Source: Geovibrio ferrireducens (GTDB taxonomy: Bacteria > Chrysiogenota > Deferribacteres > Deferribacterales > Geovibrionaceae). From it: a stretch of DNA of 64,000 nt. The DNA is taken from assembly GCF_026226615.1 (NCBI RefSeq), contig NZ_JAJAPB010000009.1:37286-101285 (forward strand), given 5' to 3'. The notes beneath the pieces were generated by a model. The model was not told where the DNA came from. It saw nothing but the letters and a program-made list of their open reading frames with translations, and searched no databases. This document shows positions 1 to 6,590 of the stretch, one piece after another. A program made the translations under genes and the position numbers. The first letter of the stretch is position 1. Each line of letters begins with the position of its first letter.

Positions 1-207
1 ATAAGCCATCAGCCCCATAAGCAGGGCATCAGTGCCGGAGGAAACGGCGAGGGCGTGTTTAACACCGCAGAATTCGGCGCATTTTCTCTCAAGCTCCGTT
101 ATTTCGGGGCCGAAAATGTATCTTCCGTGTTCAAAAACGGCTATGACACGGCGGTCGATGTCTTCTTTTACTAATGAATACTGGCTTTTAAGATTGCAAA
201 AATCCAT
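1..207 (-). CDS. DegT/DnrJ/EryC1-family sugar aminotransferase, N-terminal part (runs off left edge)
   Basis: The minus strand encodes 69 residues from an ATG at 207 to the window edge. They begin MDFCNLKSQY and continue through IFGPEITELE to a segment containing SSGTDALLMGL. This is the N-terminal signature of PLP-dependent aminotransferases that act on nucleotide-linked keto-sugars (WbpE/DegT type); the SGTDAL stretch forms part of the cofactor phosphate pocket. A GAGGA ribosome site precedes the ATG at good spacing. Family assignment is secure, but substrate cannot be judged because the catalytic lysine and most of the protein lie outside the window. Sugar aminotransferases of this type usually serve surface polysaccharide or flagellin glycan synthesis. 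Confidence 0.85.
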   Translation of the reverse strand, partial: MDFCNLKSQYSLVKEDIDRRVIAVFEHGRYIFGPEITELERKCAEFCGVKHALAVSSGTDALLMGLMAY

Positions 208-351
208 CTGGAAATCCTCGCAGGTTTATATTGTCTCATTGTATCTGACAAAATTGACGCAACTAAGTTTACGCCTATTTTAATTTTTGGCAAGGGTATT
301 CAGGGGCGGGTATCGGCTTATCAGAGACAATATTTATCTATCAATATATTG

Positions 352-379
352 TTGACATTTAATCAGCGGCTATTACTAT
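352..379 (+). promoter_or_regulatory. Sigma-70-type promoter for thiGH
   Basis: A perfect TTGACA (352-357) is followed after 16 bases by TACTAT (374-379), four of six matches to the -10 consensus, ending 34 bases before the thiG start. The rest of the 208-413 gap holds nothing else recognisable. In particular, no TPP riboswitch (CTGAGA-type motif) was found. Confidence 0.55.
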
Positions 380-413
380 TGAAATACATTCAGTTATTCA
401 GGCGGTAAAGAGC

Positions 414-1190
414 ATGTTCTCAAAAAATCTTATTATAGACGGAAGAACCTTCAGAAGCAGACTCATGGTGGGCACAGGGAAATTCGCCGGAAGCGGTGTG
501 ATGGCTGCCGCGGCTGAGGCAAGCGGTGCTGAGATCGTGACCGTTGCCCTGCGCAGGGTGGACATAAACAACCCGCAGGACGACATACTCAACCATATAG
601 ATACTTCAAAATACCTCCTGCTCCCGAACACATCCGGCGCAAGAGACGCGGAAGAGGCTGTCAGGCTGGCAAGAATTGCCCGCGCCGCAGGGTGTGAGCC
701 TTGGGTAAAGCTTGAGGTCACACCTGATCCGTACTATCTCCTCCCTGATCCGATCGAGACATTCAAAGCGGCGGAAATCCTTGTGAAGGAGGGGTTCAAG
801 GTTCTGCCCTATATCAACGCAGACCCTGTTCTCTGCAAGCGGCTTGAGGAGATAGGCACTGTCACGGTTATGCCCCTCGGTGCGCCCATAGGCAGCAACA
901 AGGGAATAAGAACGGAAGATAACCTTAGAATAATAATAGAGCAGGCGAATGTCCCCGTTGTGGTGGATGCGGGGATAGGCGCACCGAGCCACGCGGCGCT
1001 GGCAATAGAGATGGGGGCGGATGCGGTTCTCGTCAACACTGCCATCGCAACGGCGGGAGATCCCGTAAAAATGGCAGAGGCGTTTAAACTGGCTGTGGAT
1101 GCGGCTGTACTTGCCCGTGATGCAGGAATGCCCTCCAGAAAGGAAAAAGCTGAGGCATCAAGCCCGCTCACCGGATTTTTAAGAGATTAA
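414..1190 (+). CDS. thiG: Thiazole synthase ThiG
   Basis: 258 residues, the normal length for ThiG, a cytoplasmic TIM-barrel enzyme. It forms the thiazole phosphate ring of thiamine from deoxyxylulose 5-phosphate, dehydroglycine and ThiS thiocarboxylate. Visible hallmarks are the start [14 protein letters not shown], the EPWVKLEV strand with the Schiff-base lysine (Lys99), and the phosphate-binding C-terminal segments [14 protein letters not shown] and [12 protein letters not shown]. The ATG follows an AGGCGG-like ribosome site. It is one base from thiH, so the two are co-transcribed. The sulfur carrier thiS and its adenylase thiF are encoded 32 kb away (33 kb locus). Confidence 0.97.
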   Translation: MFSKNLIIDGRTFRSRLMVGTGKFAGSGVMAAAAEASGAEIVTVALRRVDINNPQDDILNHIDTSKYLLLPNTSGARDAEEAVRLARIARAAGCEPWVKLEVTPDPYYLLPDPIETFKAAEILVKEGFKVLPYINADPVLCKRLEEIGTVTVMPLGAPIGSNKGIRTEDNLRIIIEQANVPVVVDAGIGAPSHAALAIEMGADAVLVNTAIATAGDPVKMAEAFKLAVDAAVLARDAGMPSRKEKAEASSPLTGFLRD

Positions 1191-1191
1191 G

Positions 1192-2307
1192 ATGACATTC
1201 ACACAGATACATAAGGAATACGACTGGAATGAGGTCAAGAACTTCATCCACTCAAGGACGGCAGCGGATGTTGCCGCGGTAATGAATAAAGACACCCTGA
1301 CAGAGACCGATTTTGCCGTTTTGCTCTCACCCGCAGCGGAGGCTTTCCTTGAGCCCATGGCACGGGAGGCAAGCCGCATAACTTTGCAGAGGTTCGGCAA
1401 AACAATCAAGATATACGCCCCTATCTACACATCCAACGAGTGCACAAACTCATGTGTTTACTGCGGATTCAACAAGCACAACGAAATCCCCAGAGTGACG
1501 CTGACTGATGAGGAGATACTCGCCGATGCTAAAACCATCGCCGATATGGGGATTCAGCATCTTCTCCTTGTCACCGGGGAATCGCCGAAGGTGGTCAGCG
1601 TTTCGGATCTCGCCAGAACCTGCGACATGCTGAGGGATATGTTCAGCTCTCTTTCAATAGAAGTTTTCCCTATGAGCACAGAGGAATACGCCGCTCTGCG
1701 CAGTTCCGGTGCGGACGGTCTGACAATATATCAGGAAACCTACAACAGGGAAACCTACGCCAGAGTACACCCCGCGGGGAAAAAACGTGATTTTGACTGG
1801 CGCCTTGAAACGCCGGACAGAGGAGCGGACGCAGGCTACCGCACAGTGGGAATAGGTGCGCTTATGGGGCTTGAGGATTTCCGCACCGAGGAATTTTTCG
1901 TCGGAATCCACGCCCGTTATCTTATGAAGCAGTACTGGAAGACCCACGTAACGGTCTCCTTCCCCCGAATACGTTTTGCAGCGGGCAACTTTACGCCTTA
2001 TGAAATAATAAAAGACAAAAACCTTGTTCAGTCCATGCTCGCACTGCGTCTTTTCCTCCATGACGCAGGCCTTGTAATCTCCACCCGTGAACCCGCCGAG
2101 ATGAGGGAGCACCTTCTCCCGCTGGGGGTAACGCAGATGAGCGCAGGTTCCAAGACCGAACCCGGCGGCTATAACAAGGAGCACGAAGGCAAGCAGTTCA
2201 AGGTTGAGGACGACAGGACTGTGGATGAATTCTGCTCCATGCTCCGCTCCAAGGGCTATGACCCTGTTATGAAGGACTGGGATAAAAACTTCCTCGTGAG
2301 GTCGTAA
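1192..2307 (+). CDS. thiH: 2-iminoacetate synthase ThiH (radical SAM)
   Basis: 371 residues, full length. ThiH cleaves tyrosine with a 5'-deoxyadenosyl radical to give p-cresol and dehydroglycine for ThiG. The CxxxCxxC cluster-binding motif is at Cys84, Cys88 and Cys91 (NECTNSCVYCGF). The downstream GESPK and YQETYNRETYARVHPAGKK segments and the C-terminal MSAGSKTEPGGY are typical of the ThiH/HydG family. The start lies one base after the thiG stop. Presence of tyrosine-dependent ThiH rather than the oxygen-dependent oxidase ThiO fits an anaerobic lifestyle. Confidence 0.97.
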   Translation: MTFTQIHKEYDWNEVKNFIHSRTAADVAAVMNKDTLTETDFAVLLSPAAEAFLEPMAREASRITLQRFGKTIKIYAPIYTSNECTNSCVYCGFNKHNEIPRVTLTDEEILADAKTIADMGIQHLLLVTGESPKVVSVSDLARTCDMLRDMFSSLSIEVFPMSTEEYAALRSSGADGLTIYQETYNRETYARVHPAGKKRDFDWRLETPDRGADAGYRTVGIGALMGLEDFRTEEFFVGIHARYLMKQYWKTHVTVSFPRIRFAAGNFTPYEIIKDKNLVQSMLALRLFLHDAGLVISTREPAEMREHLLPLGVTQMSAGSKTEPGGYNKEHEGKQFKVEDDRTVDEFCSMLRSKGYDPVMKDWDKNFLVRS

Positions 2308-2308
2308 T

Positions 2309-2776
2309 ATGTATATGGCTCACCTTACCAACAGGCACATAGGCGATGTTTTTCCCGTGTTTGACGATGCGGGCAGGCTCACAGAGGTCTGCCTCATCCG
2401 TCCGGAGGAATTTGACACTGCGCCCGTTAAAAAAGAGCACGAGGCAATATGCGCCTATCTGGAATCATACCCCGACGGCGAATGCCCGCTGAAATTTGAT
2501 GAGCTTGTCTTTGAAGGGAGAAGCGATTTCCATAAAAATGTTTATAAAAATCTCTTCCTCCTTCCCAAGGGAGAGGTGATCACCTACGGCAGACTCGCCG
2601 AAATAAGCGGGAGCAAAAACGCCGCGCGCGCAGTGGGCACGGCAATGGGGACAAACCCCTATCCGCTTATCGTTCCCTGTCACAGGGTTGTGCGTTCGGA
2701 TTCTCTCGGAAACTATTCCAGCGGAGTACATAAAAAAGTAAAACTTCTCGAAGCGGAAGGAGCTCACTGGAAATAG
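2309..2776 (+). CDS. Methylated-DNA--protein-cysteine methyltransferase (Ogt/MGMT-like)
   Basis: 155 residues with the full C-terminal methyltransferase domain. The helix-turn-helix region is around residues 86-112 (KGEVITYGRLAEIS), followed by the active-site PCHRV with acceptor Cys124 and the asparagine-bearing SLGNYSSGVHKKVKLLE segment. Such proteins irreversibly transfer O6-alkyl groups from guanine to cysteine. The N-terminal half is short and poorly conserved compared with Ada/Ogt. The ATG starts one base after thiH; a second in-frame ATG two codons on is less well spaced from the GAGGT ribosome site. It probably rides in the thiGH transcript. Confidence 0.9.
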   Translation: MYMAHLTNRHIGDVFPVFDDAGRLTEVCLIRPEEFDTAPVKKEHEAICAYLESYPDGECPLKFDELVFEGRSDFHKNVYKNLFLLPKGEVITYGRLAEISGSKNAARAVGTAMGTNPYPLIVPCHRVVRSDSLGNYSSGVHKKVKLLEAEGAHWK

Positions 2777-2782
2777 CGGGAT

Positions 2783-2806
2783 TTTTTTGGTAAAATTACC
2801 AAAAAA
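2783..2806. promoter_or_regulatory. Perfect 11-bp inverted repeat before the sirtuin gene
   Basis: TTTTTTGGTAA (2783-2793) and TTACCAAAAAA (2796-2806) are exact reverse complements separated by AA. The element sits in the only gap between the Ogt-like gene (stop 2776) and the sirtuin ATG (2820). Its GC-poor stem makes it a weak terminator. It could be an operator or a short attenuating hairpin. Confidence 0.5.
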
Positions 2807-2819
2807 CGGCGGTGCTTCC

Positions 2820-3647
2820 ATGAACAAAGCAGCGGAGATCATACGCGGTGCAAAAACCTGCCTTTTTCTCACCAGTGCAGGGATGAGCGCCGAATCGGGC
2901 ATACCCACATTCAGGGACAAAGAAGGCTACTGGCGGAACTTTCCCGCTTATAAGAACCTCAACCTTGAGGCGGTGGATCTCGCAAACCCCAGAAGCTTCA
3001 AACTCCGCCCCGCCCACGCATGGGCATTTTACGAATGGCGCAGGCGGAACGCCCGTGAAAACAGGCCGCACGAAGGTTACGCAGTCATAAACGCTCTCAT
3101 CGAAAAACACTTCCGAAACTCTTTCATCCACACCACCAATACAGACGGCTACCACATGATCTCAGGCACATCCGCTGACCATGTTTATGAAATTCACGGC
3201 AGCATATGGCGTTTGCAGTGTATGGCGGGGCTTGGGTGCAGCTATACATACGAAGAAAATGACGATGTACCGCTCTGCGAGCTTAACAGTGAGAGCATGA
3301 CCGCCTCAAAACTGCCCTTGTGCCCCAAGTGCGGCGGTCTTCTGCGGCCTAATGTGCTTATGTTCGGCGATTTTGACTATGTGGAGCACGCTTATCAGTA
3401 TAATAATTTCAGGGACTTTCTCGAACGCTCCGGCGTTCCTGACGTGGCAATGCTAATAGGTTCCAGCGGCAGTGTGCCCACGAACGACTATCTTGCCTTG
3501 CGTTTGCAGACCTCCGGGTGCAGAATAATCACCATAAACCCTGATGAATCGTCCCTTAAAGTCTGCAAGCCTGATGTGTTCATACAGACCGGGGCAAAGT
3601 CCGCTCTTACCGAAATAGCGGACAGCCTCGGCATAAAATATAACTGA
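2820..3647 (+). CDS. Divergent sirtuin (SIR2-family) protein
   Basis: 275 residues from the ATG. The sirtuin core is visible in order: Rossmann NAD loop SAGMSAESGIPTFRD (19-33), TTNTDGYH, EIHGS with the catalytic-type histidine, two cysteine pairs for zinc (LQCMAGLGC and LCPKCGG), RPNVLMFGD, a GSSGSVPTN loop and INPDES. Canonical enzymes have GAG and TQN where this has SAG and TTN, so NAD handling may differ and activity is uncertain. A TTG start at 2787 would lie inside the inverted repeat, so the ATG at 2820 is preferred. The gene is followed after 10 bases by the cyclic-nucleotide-binding protein. Confidence 0.85.
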   Translation: MNKAAEIIRGAKTCLFLTSAGMSAESGIPTFRDKEGYWRNFPAYKNLNLEAVDLANPRSFKLRPAHAWAFYEWRRRNARENRPHEGYAVINALIEKHFRNSFIHTTNTDGYHMISGTSADHVYEIHGSIWRLQCMAGLGCSYTYEENDDVPLCELNSESMTASKLPLCPKCGGLLRPNVLMFGDFDYVEHAYQYNNFRDFLERSGVPDVAMLIGSSGSVPTNDYLALRLQTSGCRIITINPDESSLKVCKPDVFIQTGAKSALTEIADSLGIKYN

Positions 3648-3657
3648 AGGTGCTAAG

Positions 3658-4134
3658 TTGAAAACAAGTGCTGCGATACTTAACAAAAATCCCAGATTCG
3701 CCGATTTTTCCGCTGCGGAAATGGAAGACTTTCTGAGTTATTTCACCAAAGAATCATACATTGCCGGAGAGCTTATTCTCAGAGAAGGTGACAAGGGCGA
3801 TAAATTCTCAATCATTGCCGATGGGGAAGTGGGGATCTCCAAGGATGTAAATGAGCAGACGTCCCTTTTCCTCAACAATCTCAAAGCAGGTGACTTTTTC
3901 GGGGAGATGGCTATCCTGACCGGTTACCCGCGCTCCGCAAACGCAAAGGCGCTGACTGCGGTTGCCATCCTCTCCATAACCGGGGAAAGGCTCGATGTGA
4001 TGAAGAAAGCGCACCCTGCGATCTTCGGTAAGTTTGTGTGGATAATGGCAAAAACAGTGTCTGAAAGAATGTATAAGCTTGAGGAGAGACTTTCGGGGAT
4101 TCTCAACGCATCGCTTTCGGAAAATTTCCTTTAA
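3658..4134 (+). CDS. Cyclic-nucleotide-binding (Crp-like) domain protein without DNA-binding domain
   Basis: 158 residues. Residues about 15-125 form one cNMP-binding fold: GELILREGDKGDKFSIIADGEV, then GDFFGEMAILTGYPRSANA, which matches the phosphate-binding cassette (GEMALL-R-A), and a C-terminal helix. No helix-turn-helix follows; the protein ends in about 40 residues of charged helix. It therefore probably senses a nucleotide and acts by protein contact. Translation starts at a TTG (3658) after GAAGG, because no ATG or GTG is suitably placed. It appears to be the last gene of the thiGH-ogt-sirtuin run. Confidence 0.85.
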   Translation: MKTSAAILNKNPRFADFSAAEMEDFLSYFTKESYIAGELILREGDKGDKFSIIADGEVGISKDVNEQTSLFLNNLKAGDFFGEMAILTGYPRSANAKALTAVAILSITGERLDVMKKAHPAIFGKFVWIMAKTVSERMYKLEERLSGILNASLSENFL

Positions 4135-4161
4135 AAATTTACGGACAAAGATAAAATTACG

Positions 4162-4190
4162 TTGACTAGGACGTGAAAATAGTTTAATAA
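4162..4190 (+). promoter_or_regulatory. Promoter for the CAT-anticodon tRNA
   Basis: TTGACT (4162-4167), a 17-base spacer and TAATAA (4185-4190) lie just upstream of the tRNA at 4207. The -35 box is good and the -10 weak. Confidence 0.45.
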
Positions 4191-4206
4191 ATCAGTCCCG
4201 ATATAA

Positions 4207-4280
4207 GGCGGTATAGCTCAGATGGTTAGAGCATGCGGCTCATATCCGCAGTGTCCGGGGTTCAATTCCCTGTACCGCCA
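4207..4280 (+). tRNA. tRNA with CAT anticodon (elongator Met, or Ile2 read by lysidine)
   Basis: 74 bases fold into a standard cloverleaf. The 7-bp acceptor stem is GGCGGTA with TACCGCC, the D arm GCTC/GAGC, the anticodon arm TGCGG-CTCATAT-CCGCA, the T arm CGGGG-TTCAATT-CCCTG, and the discriminator A. CCA is not encoded. The fully paired 1-72 position excludes the initiator tRNA, which is found at 59.4 kb. Methionine elongator and AUA-decoding isoleucine tRNAs share this anticodon and cannot be separated confidently by eye. Confidence 0.95.
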
Positions 4281-4281
4281 T
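4261..4281 (+). repeat. att-like repeat, left copy (tRNA T-loop to 3' end)
   Basis: These 21 bases, from the T loop through the acceptor stem and discriminator, match 6425-6445 at 20 of 21 positions. The difference is T4267 versus C6431, in the T loop, and would not disturb tRNA folding. Confidence 0.8.
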
Positions 4282-4295
4282 TAATATGGGTTCTG

Positions 4296-4330
4296 AAGGC
4301 TTCTTCGAGAGATCGAGGAAGCCTTTTTTA
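4296..4330 (+). terminator. Rho-independent terminator after the tRNA
   Basis: AAGGCTTC (4296-4303) pairs with GAAGCCTT (4318-4325) over an inner TCGA/TCGA stem, and the hairpin runs into a T tract. It sits 15 bases after the tRNA and, if the islet model is right, belongs to the inserted side. Confidence 0.8.
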
Positions 4331-4504
4331 TTTGGCAGGTTCATGTTGTTTTTGTTATGCCTGCTTCTAAGCCGACGTTTTCAAATCCATATAAGCCTTA
4401 CAGTACAATATGTTAGAGCATTTAATCAACTATGCAAAATACCAAGCGATGTGCGTCATGGTTAATTCCCAAGGCATAAACATAATATTTTTATATTATA
4501 TTGC

Positions 4505-4524
4505 AAAAATATTATAATATTTTT
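4505..4524. promoter_or_regulatory. Perfect 20-bp AT palindrome upstream of the ATPase gene
   Basis: AAAAATATTATAATATTTTT is its own reverse complement and lies 37 bases before the ATPase ATG, overlapping a promoter-like AT-rich tract (TATTAT and TATAAA further down). The 4331-4504 stretch before it has no gene. An autoregulatory operator is possible, but AT-rich DNA produces such palindromes easily. Confidence 0.4.
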
Positions 4525-4560
4525 CTGTTTTGATGCTATTATATTATAAAAGGTGATGGC

Positions 4561-5691
4561 ATGATAAAAAGGAAGCTCACGGAAGCAATACGCAAAAGGC
4601 TGAACGGCAAAAAGGCACTGATAGTTTATGGTGCAAGGCAGACAGGCAAAACCACTCTGATAAAATATATACTGCCTGAAATATCTGATAATGTCCTTTA
4701 TCTTAATGGTGATGATTCTGATGTGAGAGAACTTTTCAGCTCTTATTCATCCACACAACTGAGGGCTATTATAGGAAAAAACGACACTGTTTTCATTGAC
4801 GAGGCCCAAAGGGTGAAGGAAATAGGGGTCATCATCAAGATCATCGTAGATAACTTTCCGGAAATCAAAGTCATTGCCACCGATTCATCATCTTTTGAGT
4901 TATTGAGCAATATCAGCGAACCGCTTACAGGCAGAAAATATGAATTTCTGCTGTATCCTCTGTCCTTTGGCGAAATGGCTGAACATCACGGCCTGTTGGA
5001 TGAATCGAGGCTTCTGGAACACAGGCTCCTATACGGCTATTACCCTGAGATAGTGACAAGCATCGGCGAAGAGAGGGAGCTTCTTAAACTGCTTGCCGAC
5101 AGCTATCTGTATAAAGATTTGCTTAAACTGGAGAGCATCGCAAAGCCGGCTTTACTGGAAAAGATTGTCAAAGCTCTTGCCCTGCAGGTTGGCAGTGAGG
5201 TTTCTTTTAATGAAATTTCTCAGCTTGTGGGGGCGAACAACGCAACAGTGGAAAAATATATCACATTGCTGGAGCAGGCTTTTGTTATTTTTCAGCTTCC
5301 TGCTTTCAGCCGTAATGTCAGAAATGAAATCAAGAAAGGCAAAAAGATATATTTCTATGATAACGGGATAAGAAACGCCGTCATAAACAACTTTACACCT
5401 ATTGAATCCAGAGCCGACAAAGGGGCATTGTGGGAAAACTTTCTGATATGCGAGCGCATGAAAAGAAACGCTTATAACGGCATTTCTGCAAAAACATATT
5501 TCTGGAGAACAACGCAGCATCAGGAGATTGACTACATCGAAGAGATCGACGGCGCTTTATATGCTTATGAGTTCAAATACAGCGAAACAGCAAAGGCAAG
5601 ACTGCCGCTTACATTTTCCAAAGCATATCCTGACAGCAGTTTCCGGTTGATTAACAGACAGAATTACAAGGATTTCTTAATACAGACCTAA
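4561..5691 (+). CDS. AAA-type ATPase with C-terminal nuclease-like domain (AAA_14/DUF4143)
   Basis: 376 residues. Walker A is GARQTGKT (24-31) and Walker B TVFIDEA (76-82), in an AAA_14-type ATPase half. A winged-helix-like segment follows around residues 200-245 (SFNEISQLVGANNATVEKY). The C-terminal half contains WENFLICE, RTTQHQEIDYIEE and YAYEFKYS, the D...ExK spacing found in DUF4143 and resembling PD-(D/E)xK nucleases. Such proteins are common in accessory regions of bacteria and archaea; their role is not established. The ATG follows AAGGTG. It is convergent with higA and noticeably more AT-rich than flanking core genes. Confidence 0.9.
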   Translation: MIKRKLTEAIRKRLNGKKALIVYGARQTGKTTLIKYILPEISDNVLYLNGDDSDVRELFSSYSSTQLRAIIGKNDTVFIDEAQRVKEIGVIIKIIVDNFPEIKVIATDSSSFELLSNISEPLTGRKYEFLLYPLSFGEMAEHHGLLDESRLLEHRLLYGYYPEIVTSIGEERELLKLLADSYLYKDLLKLESIAKPALLEKIVKALALQVGSEVSFNEISQLVGANNATVEKYITLLEQAFVIFQLPAFSRNVRNEIKKGKKIYFYDNGIRNAVINNFTPIESRADKGALWENFLICERMKRNAYNGISAKTYFWRTTQHQEIDYIEEIDGALYAYEFKYSETAKARLPLTFSKAYPDSSFRLINRQNYKDFLIQT

Positions 5692-5702
5692 GTGCTTTTC
5701 AG

Positions 5703-5724
5703 CCCTTTCCGGAGCAGGAAAGGG
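5703..5724. terminator. Hairpin between convergent ATPase and higA genes
   Basis: CCCTTTCC (5703-5710) and GGAAAGGG (5717-5724) form an 8-bp stem with a 6-base loop. It lies between the ATPase stop (5691) and the higA stop (5728). No clear T tract follows on either strand, so efficiency as a terminator is uncertain. Confidence 0.5.
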
Positions 5725-5727
5725 TTA

Positions 5728-6039
5728 TCAGGCGGATAAGGTCTGAACACGGCTCAGGTCAGTTGTCTGCTCAGCCTTCCATAAATCATAAGCCTGCTGC
5801 ATATTCAGCCAGCTTTGAGGTGTAGTGCCAAAAAATTTACTCAGTTTCAGAGCTATTTCAGGGCTTATGCCTCTGCGTTTATTGCATATCTGATTAATGG
5901 TTCTGAAAGACACACCAAGAGAAGCTGCCAGGCTGCTCTGCGTGAGCCCGTGCATTTCTTCAATAATTTCAGAAAGATACTCTCCCGGATGTTCGGGCTG
6001 GCGCTCCGCCTTTCTATACATATCTCTCTGGATAGCCAT
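5728..6039 (-). CDS. higA: HigA-type antitoxin
   Basis: 103 residues. It starts with a HigA-like segment (HPGEYLSEIIEEM) followed by an XRE-type helix-turn-helix (LTQSSLAASLGVSFRTINQI, about residues 32-51) and NKRRGISPEIALKLSKFFGTTPQSWL, hallmarks of HigA antitoxins that bind the cognate mRNA-cleaving toxin and repress their own operon. An AGGAGG site precedes the ATG. It lies 12 bases downstream of higB, the toxin-first order typical of higBA. Confidence 0.93.
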   Translation of the reverse strand: MAIQRDMYRKAERQPEHPGEYLSEIIEEMHGLTQSSLAASLGVSFRTINQICNKRRGISPEIALKLSKFFGTTPQSWLNMQQAYDLWKAEQTTDLSRVQTLSA

Positions 6040-6051
6040 AATATCCTCCTT

Positions 6052-6333
6052 TCAGTGGTAATCGACTATTTCAACATCAAAGGCATCACTCTCGTCAAAT
6101 CTGAAAATTATGCGCCATTGCATATTGATGCTGATACTCCAGAATCCCTCTAAACTGCCGGAAAGCTTATGCAATCGGTGGCTTGGCGGCAGCCGGAGAA
6201 AATCTGTCGTGTCAGCGGCGTTTATCCTGTCCAGTATCTTTGCTGCTCTGGACAAAATATCTGACGGTAGCTTCTTGCTTTTTCCGTCATAAAATACATT
6301 CTCAGTTTCTTTATCGCCGAAAGACTTGATCAT
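6052..6333 (-). CDS. higB: HigB-type mRNA interferase toxin
   Basis: 93 residues with the RelE/HigB fold: MIKSFGDKETENVFYDG at the start, LPSDILSRAAKILDRINAA, and the C-terminal strand pattern LEGFWSISINMQWRIIFRF followed by VDYH. These toxins cut mRNA on the ribosome. Full length with no disruption, so the module looks functional. It is the first gene of higBA and is preceded by an inverted repeat at 6344-6360 that probably binds HigA. Confidence 0.93.
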   Translation of the reverse strand: MIKSFGDKETENVFYDGKSKKLPSDILSRAAKILDRINAADTTDFLRLPPSHRLHKLSGSLEGFWSISINMQWRIIFRFDESDAFDVEIVDYH

Positions 6334-6343
6334 TTAATAAACT

Positions 6344-6360
6344 ATAACCTATATGGTTAT
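6344..6360 (-). promoter_or_regulatory. Probable HigA operator in the higBA promoter
   Basis: ATAACC (6344-6349) and GGTTAT (6355-6360) flank TATAT to give a symmetric 17-bp site. Read on the minus strand it lies directly after a TTGACT box and overlaps the expected -10 region, just upstream of the higB ATG at 6333. This is the arrangement expected for autorepression. Confidence 0.6.
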
Positions 6361-6424
6361 AAGTCAATGTTTTTGAAAACAAATAAATATTATTGATTTC
6401 TTGTTTAACTAAATTTGACTTAAA

Positions 6425-6445
6425 TTCAATCCCCTGTACCGCCAT
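6425..6445 (+). repeat. att-like repeat, right copy
   Basis: Copy of the tRNA 3' end (20 of 21 bases), without the rest of a tRNA upstream. Similarity continues weakly beyond the unit (AATAT against TAATAT). Confidence 0.8.
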
Positions 6446-6448
6446 AAT

Positions 6449-6487
6449 ATCAAAGCCCAGTGCGAGTTTTCCCCGCAGGGTTTTGAT
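6449..6487 (+). terminator. Hairpin just right of the islet, possibly the original tRNA terminator
   Basis: ATCAAAGCCC (6449-6458) pairs with GGGTTTTGAT (6478-6487), with an inner TGCG/CGCA stem. It begins four bases after the right repeat, the same relative place as the present terminator after the tRNA, suggesting it served the tRNA before the insertion. There is no strong T tract. Nothing else is seen between 6488 and 6590. Confidence 0.45.
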
Positions 6488-6590
6488 TGTGCTGAAAACC
6501 TTCCTGACTTTGCATATCATAAGAATGTTGCACAAATGCAATTAGCATGTCATCTTTGAACCATTCCAAATTGTCTAAAGGAGCCGCAAT

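Larger units (their letters stand above)
4261..6445 (+). mobile_element. Integrase-less genomic islet at the tRNA 3' end (AAA ATPase + higBA)
   Basis: The 21 bases ending the tRNA (4261-4281) recur at 6425-6445 with one mismatch, in direct orientation, the typical footprint of integration into a tRNA 3' end. The 2.16 kb between them carries a DUF4143-type ATPase, the higBA pair and AT-rich spacers unlike the surrounding GC-balanced genes. No integrase, relaxase or transposase lies between the repeats, so this is either the remnant of a larger element or a cassette moved in trans. The repeat and gene content are seen directly; mobility is inference. Confidence 0.55.

Noticed and set aside
208..413. 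TPP riboswitch before thiG
   Set aside because: No CTGAGA/ACCTGA-type core or the expected stem arrangement could be found; only a promoter is supported.
4281..6424. Integrase or transposase gene inside the islet
   Set aside because: All substantial frames between the repeats are accounted for by the ATPase, HigA and HigB; no recombinase motif was found.
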